Assembly: GCF_029894425.1 (NCBI RefSeq)
Contig: NZ_JARXYJ010000001.1
Span: 8,142,501-8,206,500, forward strand
Length of the DNA stretch: 64,000 nucleotides
From: Streptomyces sp. SAI-127
GTDB taxonomy: Bacteria; Actinomycetota; Actinomycetes; Streptomycetales; Streptomycetaceae
Direction of reading: 5' to 3'
The notes below the pieces were generated by a model that saw nothing but the letters and a program-made list of their open reading frames with translations, did not search any database and had not been told where the DNA came from. Shown here piece by piece: positions 60,456-64,000 of the stretch (position 1 is the stretch's first letter; every line of letters starts with the position of its first letter). The position numbers and the translations under genes were made by a program.

Positions 60456-60651
60456 GACCAGGAGCGTCGCGTTCCGCTCCGGGCTGGGGTAAAGGCTGGG
60501 CCATCTACGGGGGTAGAACAAGGGAGTTGAGGAGGAGTCAACAAACCTGTCATGTCCACGAAATCATTGCCGATTTTGGCATGGACACTTCCCGTTGATT
60601 CGCGTCGTTGCTACGACAGATGTGGCAGAGATCCTGCTAAAGGGAGGTTCC

Positions 60652-61446
60652 ATGAGACGTTCCCGATTTGCCGCGTACGTCGGCTCGCTCCTCCTCGCCC
60701 TCGCCGCCGTCCTCACCGGGACAGGCACCGCCCACGCCGCCGAAGGCCCCTATGTGGCCCTGGGCGACTCCTATTCCTCGGGTGTCGGCGCGGGCGGCTA
60801 CATCAGTTCAAGCGGCGAGTGCAAGCGCAGCACGAAGGCCTACCCCTACCTCTGGGCGGCCGCCAACTCACCCTCGTCCTTCGCTTTCACGGCTTGCTCG
60901 GGCGCCCGAACGGGTGATGTTCTGGCGAGTCAGCTGACCCCGCTCACCTCGGCCACCGCCCTGGTCTCGATCACCATCGGCGGCAACGACGCCGGCTTCG
61001 CCGACGTCATGACGACCTGTGTGCTCCAGTCCGACAGCTCCTGCCTCTCCCGGATCAACACCGCGAAGGCGTACGTCGACTCGACGCTCCCGGGCCAACT
61101 GGACAACGTCTACTCGGCGATCAGCAGCCGGGCCCCGAACGCGCGTGTGGTCGTCCTCGGCTACCCCCGCTTCTACAAGCTCGGCGTCACCTGCCTCGGC
61201 CTCTCCGAGACCAAGCGGAAGGCGATCAACGACGCCGCCGACTACCTCGACACCGCGATCTCCAAGCGGGCCGCGAACCACGGCTTCGCCTGGGCAGACG
61301 TCCGCCCCACCTTCACCGGCCATGAACTCTGCTCCGGCAGCGCCTGGCTGCACAGCCTCAACCTGCTCAACATCGGCGAGTCCTACCACCCGACGGCGGC
61401 CGGCCAGTCCGGCGGCTACCTTCCGGTGCTGAACAGCGCGGCCTGA
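60652..61446 (+). CDS. Secreted SGNH-family lipase/esterase
   Basis: Protein of 264 residues. Sec signal (RRSRFAAYVGSLLLALAAVL; cleavage near AHAAE). SGNH blocks: GDSYSSGVGAGGY (Ser), GGNDAGFADV (Asn), and SYHPTAAGQSGGY (Asp/His triad end), with paired Cys residues for disulfides. Resembles the characterised S. coelicolor SCO1725 lipase. GGAGG precedes ATG 60652. It acts on acyl esters outside the cell. Confidence 0.92.
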   Translation: MRRSRFAAYVGSLLLALAAVLTGTGTAHAAEGPYVALGDSYSSGVGAGGYISSSGECKRSTKAYPYLWAAANSPSSFAFTACSGARTGDVLASQLTPLTSATALVSITIGGNDAGFADVMTTCVLQSDSSCLSRINTAKAYVDSTLPGQLDNVYSAISSRAPNARVVVLGYPRFYKLGVTCLGLSETKRKAINDAADYLDTAISKRAANHGFAWADVRPTFTGHELCSGSAWLHSLNLLNIGESYHPTAAGQSGGYLPVLNSAA

Positions 61447-61453
61447 CCGCCCC

Positions 61454-63031
61454 TCACGGGGATGCGGTGGGGGAGGCCTCGTCCGTGTCGGACGGGGTCT
61501 CCGTCACGCAGGTCAGCGAGAACGGGACCGAGTTGGACGTCTCCTCGACGGGGTCGCGGACCTCCACGCTGATGGTGTCCTCGAACGTCCCGCTGTCGTC
61601 CTCGGTGGTGACGAACCGTCTGTCCTCCTGCGTCCTGCCGCCACCGGCCGGGAACGTGAGCGTCTTCCAGTTGCCGTTCACCGAGCCGTTCTTCGACACC
61701 CAGCGGTAGGTCACCGTCGCCGGGAGCCGGCCGACCGTCAAGGTGGCCGTGAAGTTGGGCGCCGCCGACTTGTCCGGCGGACAGCTGCCCGTGTAGTCGG
61801 TGTTCGAACCGGACAGCGAGACGTTCACCGACTGCGGCGGCGGCGCGCTCGTGGTGCTCTCGCTCCGGCTCGGGGACGGGGTGTCGCTGGGTTCGTCCGT
61901 CTTGGTCTGCGCGGGTGAACTCACCGCCGGACCGGTGTCCTTGGCGGTCTCCCCGCCCTTGTCGCCGTTGTCACGGTTCAGCAGCCCGTACGTCAGCCCC
62001 GCGATCGCCAGCGCGAGGACCACCAACCCCGCGATCAGGACGGCGGCCGTGCGGCGGTTGCGTTCCGGGGGCCCGGAGGTCGTGACGGGGGTGGAGGCCG
62101 GCGTGGGCGCGGGACGGTATGGGCTCGTCGGCGGCTCCTGCGGGAAGGGCGCCGCCATGGTCGGTGCGTACGGCGCCCCCTGCACGGCGTCCGCCCGGGG
62201 CGTGCCCCCGGCCCCGATGATCCGCAGCTCCTGCTCGGCCCGGTCGGCCGGCAGGCGCTCCGCCGGATCCTTGCGCAGCAGCCCCTCGATCACCGGGGTG
62301 AGCGGGCCGGCCCGGTACGGCGGCGGCAGCTCCTCGTCCACGATCGCGCGCAGGGTGCTGAGCGGGGTGGTCTGCCGGAAGGGGGAGTTGCCCTCGACGG
62401 CGGCGTACAGCAGCACGCCCAGCGACCACAGGTCGGACTCCGGCCCCGGAGTGCGCCCCAGCGCCCGCTCCGGGGCGAGGAACTCGGGCGAGCCGATGAC
62501 CTCGCCGGTCATCGTCAGCGCCGAACTGCCCTCGACCTGGGCGATGCCGAAGTCGGTGAGCACCACGCGGCCGTCGTTCGACAGCAGTACGTTGGCGGGC
62601 TTCACATCCCGGTGCAGCACCCCGGCCTCGTGCGCGGCCCGCAGCGCGGAGAGCACCTCGGCGCCGATGTGCGCCGTCCGCTGCGGGCTGAGGGGGCCCT
62701 CCGCGTCCAGGAGCTCGGCGAGCGAGATGCCGCGCACCAGCTCCATGACGATCCACGGGCGGCCGTCCTGGGTGGCCACGTCGTACACCGTCACCACGTT
62801 GCGGTTGGCGACCCGCGCAGCCGCCCACGCCTCGCGCTCGAGGCGGGCGTACAGCCGCTCGACCTCGGACGTCGCCAGTCCGTGCGGCGCGCGCACCTCC
62901 TTGACGGCGACCTCGCGGTGCAGCACCTCGTCACGGGCGCGCCACACGGTTCCCATGCCGCCCTCGCCGAGCGGGGACAGGAGTCGGTAGCGGCCCGCGA
63001 TCAGTCGTTCACTGCCCGGTTCTTCGGACAC
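61454..63031 (-). CDS. Membrane Ser/Thr protein kinase
   Basis: Protein of 525 residues. Kinase domain about 12-270: GEGGMGTVW (glycine loop), VAVKEV (Lys), HRDVKPANVLL (catalytic loop), DFGIAQ and LAPERALG. A Pro-rich juxtamembrane stretch and one membrane segment (TAAVLIAGLVVLALAIAGLT) follow. The extracellular part is a Ser/Pro/Thr-rich stalk plus a small Cys-containing beta-domain (SCPPDKSAAPNFTATLTVG). No PASTA repeats. GTG 63031 is the start. It converges with the SGNH lipase gene. Confidence 0.92.
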   Translation of the reverse strand: MSEEPGSERLIAGRYRLLSPLGEGGMGTVWRARDEVLHREVAVKEVRAPHGLATSEVERLYARLEREAWAAARVANRNVVTVYDVATQDGRPWIVMELVRGISLAELLDAEGPLSPQRTAHIGAEVLSALRAAHEAGVLHRDVKPANVLLSNDGRVVLTDFGIAQVEGSSALTMTGEVIGSPEFLAPERALGRTPGPESDLWSLGVLLYAAVEGNSPFRQTTPLSTLRAIVDEELPPPYRAGPLTPVIEGLLRKDPAERLPADRAEQELRIIGAGGTPRADAVQGAPYAPTMAAPFPQEPPTSPYRPAPTPASTPVTTSGPPERNRRTAAVLIAGLVVLALAIAGLTYGLLNRDNGDKGGETAKDTGPAVSSPAQTKTDEPSDTPSPSRSESTTSAPPPQSVNVSLSGSNTDYTGSCPPDKSAAPNFTATLTVGRLPATVTYRWVSKNGSVNGNWKTLTFPAGGGRTQEDRRFVTTEDDSGTFEDTISVEVRDPVEETSNSVPFSLTCVTETPSDTDEASPTASP

Positions 63032-63103
63032 GGGCGTCCCCCATTCGCATCCGGGCGAAATCTCCGCTCCGCGTGATGTTGCACGATTCTGTACAAAAGT
63101 AGC

Positions 63104-64000
63104 TCAGCCGAGTGCGGATGCCGCCCCCTTGAGCACCAATCCTGCCCCGAGAGCCACCACGACGAACGCCGACATCAGGGGCGCGGTCCTGCGCACCAGG
63201 GCGGTCATCGGGCTCGCGGCCAGGCGGGGGCGCCTGTCCAGCAGCCGTGTGACTCCACTGCCCAGCCTGACGACGGCGAATCCGGCCGCGGTCAGGGTCA
63301 GGGCCAGTCCGACGCCGTACGCCACGACCAGCAGCAGACCGAACCAGGCCTGTCCGAGCGCGGCGGCACCGACGAGCACGACGACGGCGGAGGGGCTGGG
63401 CACGAGACCACCGGCGAAGCCGAGGAGGATCGTGCCGCGGAGGGTGGGGGCGACGGCGTGGGTGTGGGTGAAGCCGCCGTGCGTGTGTTCGACGGTGTGG
63501 GGGTGGGGATGGGGGTGCGGGTGGTCGTGGTGGTCGTGAGCGTGGGTGTGACCGTGCCCGTGCGGGTGGTCGTGGGTGTGGGCGGGCACGGGGGCGTGCG
63601 TCCGGGGCTGAGCCCCTGCCGTCGCCGGGACTGCCGTCGCCGGGGCGGTCTCCGTGTGGGCGGCGACCAGGACCAGGGAGCGCTCTTCGGGCTTCCCGGC
63701 GTCGTGCGTGTGGGTGTGTTCGTGAGTGTGCCCGTGCCCGTGCGGGTGGTCGTGGGTGTGGGCGGGTGCGGGTGCGTGCGTCCGGGGCTGGGCCCCTGCC
63801 GTCGCCGGGGCGGTCTCCGTGTGGGCGGCGACCAGGACCAAGGAGCGCTCCTCGGGCTTCCCGGCCTCGTGCGAGTGGTCGTGAGTGTGCCCGTGCTGGT
63901 GGGCGCGGGTGCGCAGGGCCCGGCGCAGGAGCGTGATGCCCGCCGCGGTCACCAGCACCCCGCTCGCGATGCCCAGCCAGGCGATCACCGAGGGGGCCGC
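63104..64000 (-). CDS. NicO-type nickel/cobalt transporter with His-rich loop (N-terminus outside window)
   Basis: The frame is open to the right edge (299 codons visible), so the N-terminus is missing. It shows a membrane segment (IAWLGIASGVLVTAAGITLL), a long His-rich loop of about 140 residues, then a cluster of membrane segments with LLGFAGGLVPSPSAVVVLVG, the family motif of NicO/RcnA-like exporters, and VAYGVGLALTLTAAGFAVV. His-rich loops bind Ni/Co/Zn. The loop contains a tandem repeat (see repeat at 63541). Probable role: divalent metal efflux or uptake. Confidence 0.82.
   Translation of the reverse strand, partial: AAPSVIAWLGIASGVLVTAAGITLLRRALRTRAHQHGHTHDHSHEAGKPEERSLVLVAAHTETAPATAGAQPRTHAPAPAHTHDHPHGHGHTHEHTHTHDAGKPEERSLVLVAAHTETAPATAVPATAGAQPRTHAPVPAHTHDHPHGHGHTHAHDHHDHPHPHPHPHTVEHTHGGFTHTHAVAPTLRGTILLGFAGGLVPSPSAVVVLVGAAALGQAWFGLLLVVAYGVGLALTLTAAGFAVVRLGSGVTRLLDRRPRLAASPMTALVRRTAPLMSAFVVVALGAGLVLKGAASALG
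63541..63875. repeat. Tandem repeat in the His-rich loop
   Basis: Two adjacent copies, about 63541-63711 and 63722-63875, are almost identical in DNA. Both contain the block encoding AGKPEERSLVLVAAHTETAP and the following HTHDHPHGHGH segment. The left (63541) copy has a 15-base insertion encoding VPATA. High identity suggests a recent in-frame duplication. Confidence 0.75.

Noticed and set aside
61446..61480. Terminator between SGNH lipase and kinase genes
   Set aside because: Only short stems with a bulge (ACCGC/GCGGT and CCCC/GGGG) are visible.
63541..63875. CRISPR-like or satellite repeat
   Set aside because: The two copies are in frame within a coding region and encode a His-rich loop; there are no spacers.

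Overview
The window is high-GC actinobacterial chromosome, almost certainly Streptomyces. GTG and TTG starts, ATGA/TGATG overlaps, leaderless promoters, streptogrisin-type proteases, a SepF paralogue, a LAETG (class E sortase) surface protein and a dnaE2-polY pair all point that way. From memory, the order DnaE2 / secreted lipase / LPMO / SGNH lipase / Ser-Thr kinase resembles the SCO1725-SCO1749 stretch of S. coelicolor; no alignment was possible here.

Layout. 1-4.8 kb: fused LivH-LivM permease, two lipoproteins (one a branched-chain-type binding protein) and an unknown protein. 4.8-15.3 kb: housekeeping and accessory genes (epoxide hydrolase with a WYL regulator, ctaD, I78 inhibitor, PAP2 phosphatase, PIG-V-like mannosyltransferase, MFS pump, acyl-CoA dehydrogenase, SepF-like SflA). 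15.6-23.5 kb: probable organosulfur scavenging locus with a polar amino-acid ABC transporter, two NtaA/SnaA/DszA-type flavin monooxygenases, an FAD/NAD(P) protein and a DUF1684 protein. The binding-protein gene is preceded by a 23-residue leader peptide ending in Cys and an attenuator hairpin. 23.7-27.9 kb: two streptogrisins flanking an alpha/beta hydrolase and a slipin.

28.1-36.5 kb: a compact, co-directional siphophage-type tail module (terminator, tube, G/GT chaperones with a probable -1 frameshift, coiled-coil protein, short tape measure, Dit-like, two paralogous tip proteins, Tal-like, small proteins). No head, terminase, integrase or lysis gene is visible. It abuts a LexA-box-controlled dnaE2 - Y-family polymerase operon (36.5-41 kb).

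41-50.7 kb: cupin/MarR pair with twin operators, secreted lipase, sortase-anchored AA10 LPMO, GNATs, a frameshifted methyltransferase, DUF402, GntR, DUF72, AAA ATPase and a secreted glycoside hydrolase. 50.7-59 kb: exopolysaccharide-type cluster (giant flippase-polymerase-like fusion, polysaccharide deacetylase, two GT2 glycosyltransferases, CelD/FemAB-like acyltransferase, small membrane protein). 59-64 kb: subtilisin, SGNH lipase, membrane Ser/Thr kinase and a His-rich NicO-type metal transporter cut by the window end.

The most interesting parts are the headless tail module, the Cys-leader-controlled sulfur locus and the fused flippase protein. No rRNA, tRNA, IS element or CRISPR array was recognised.
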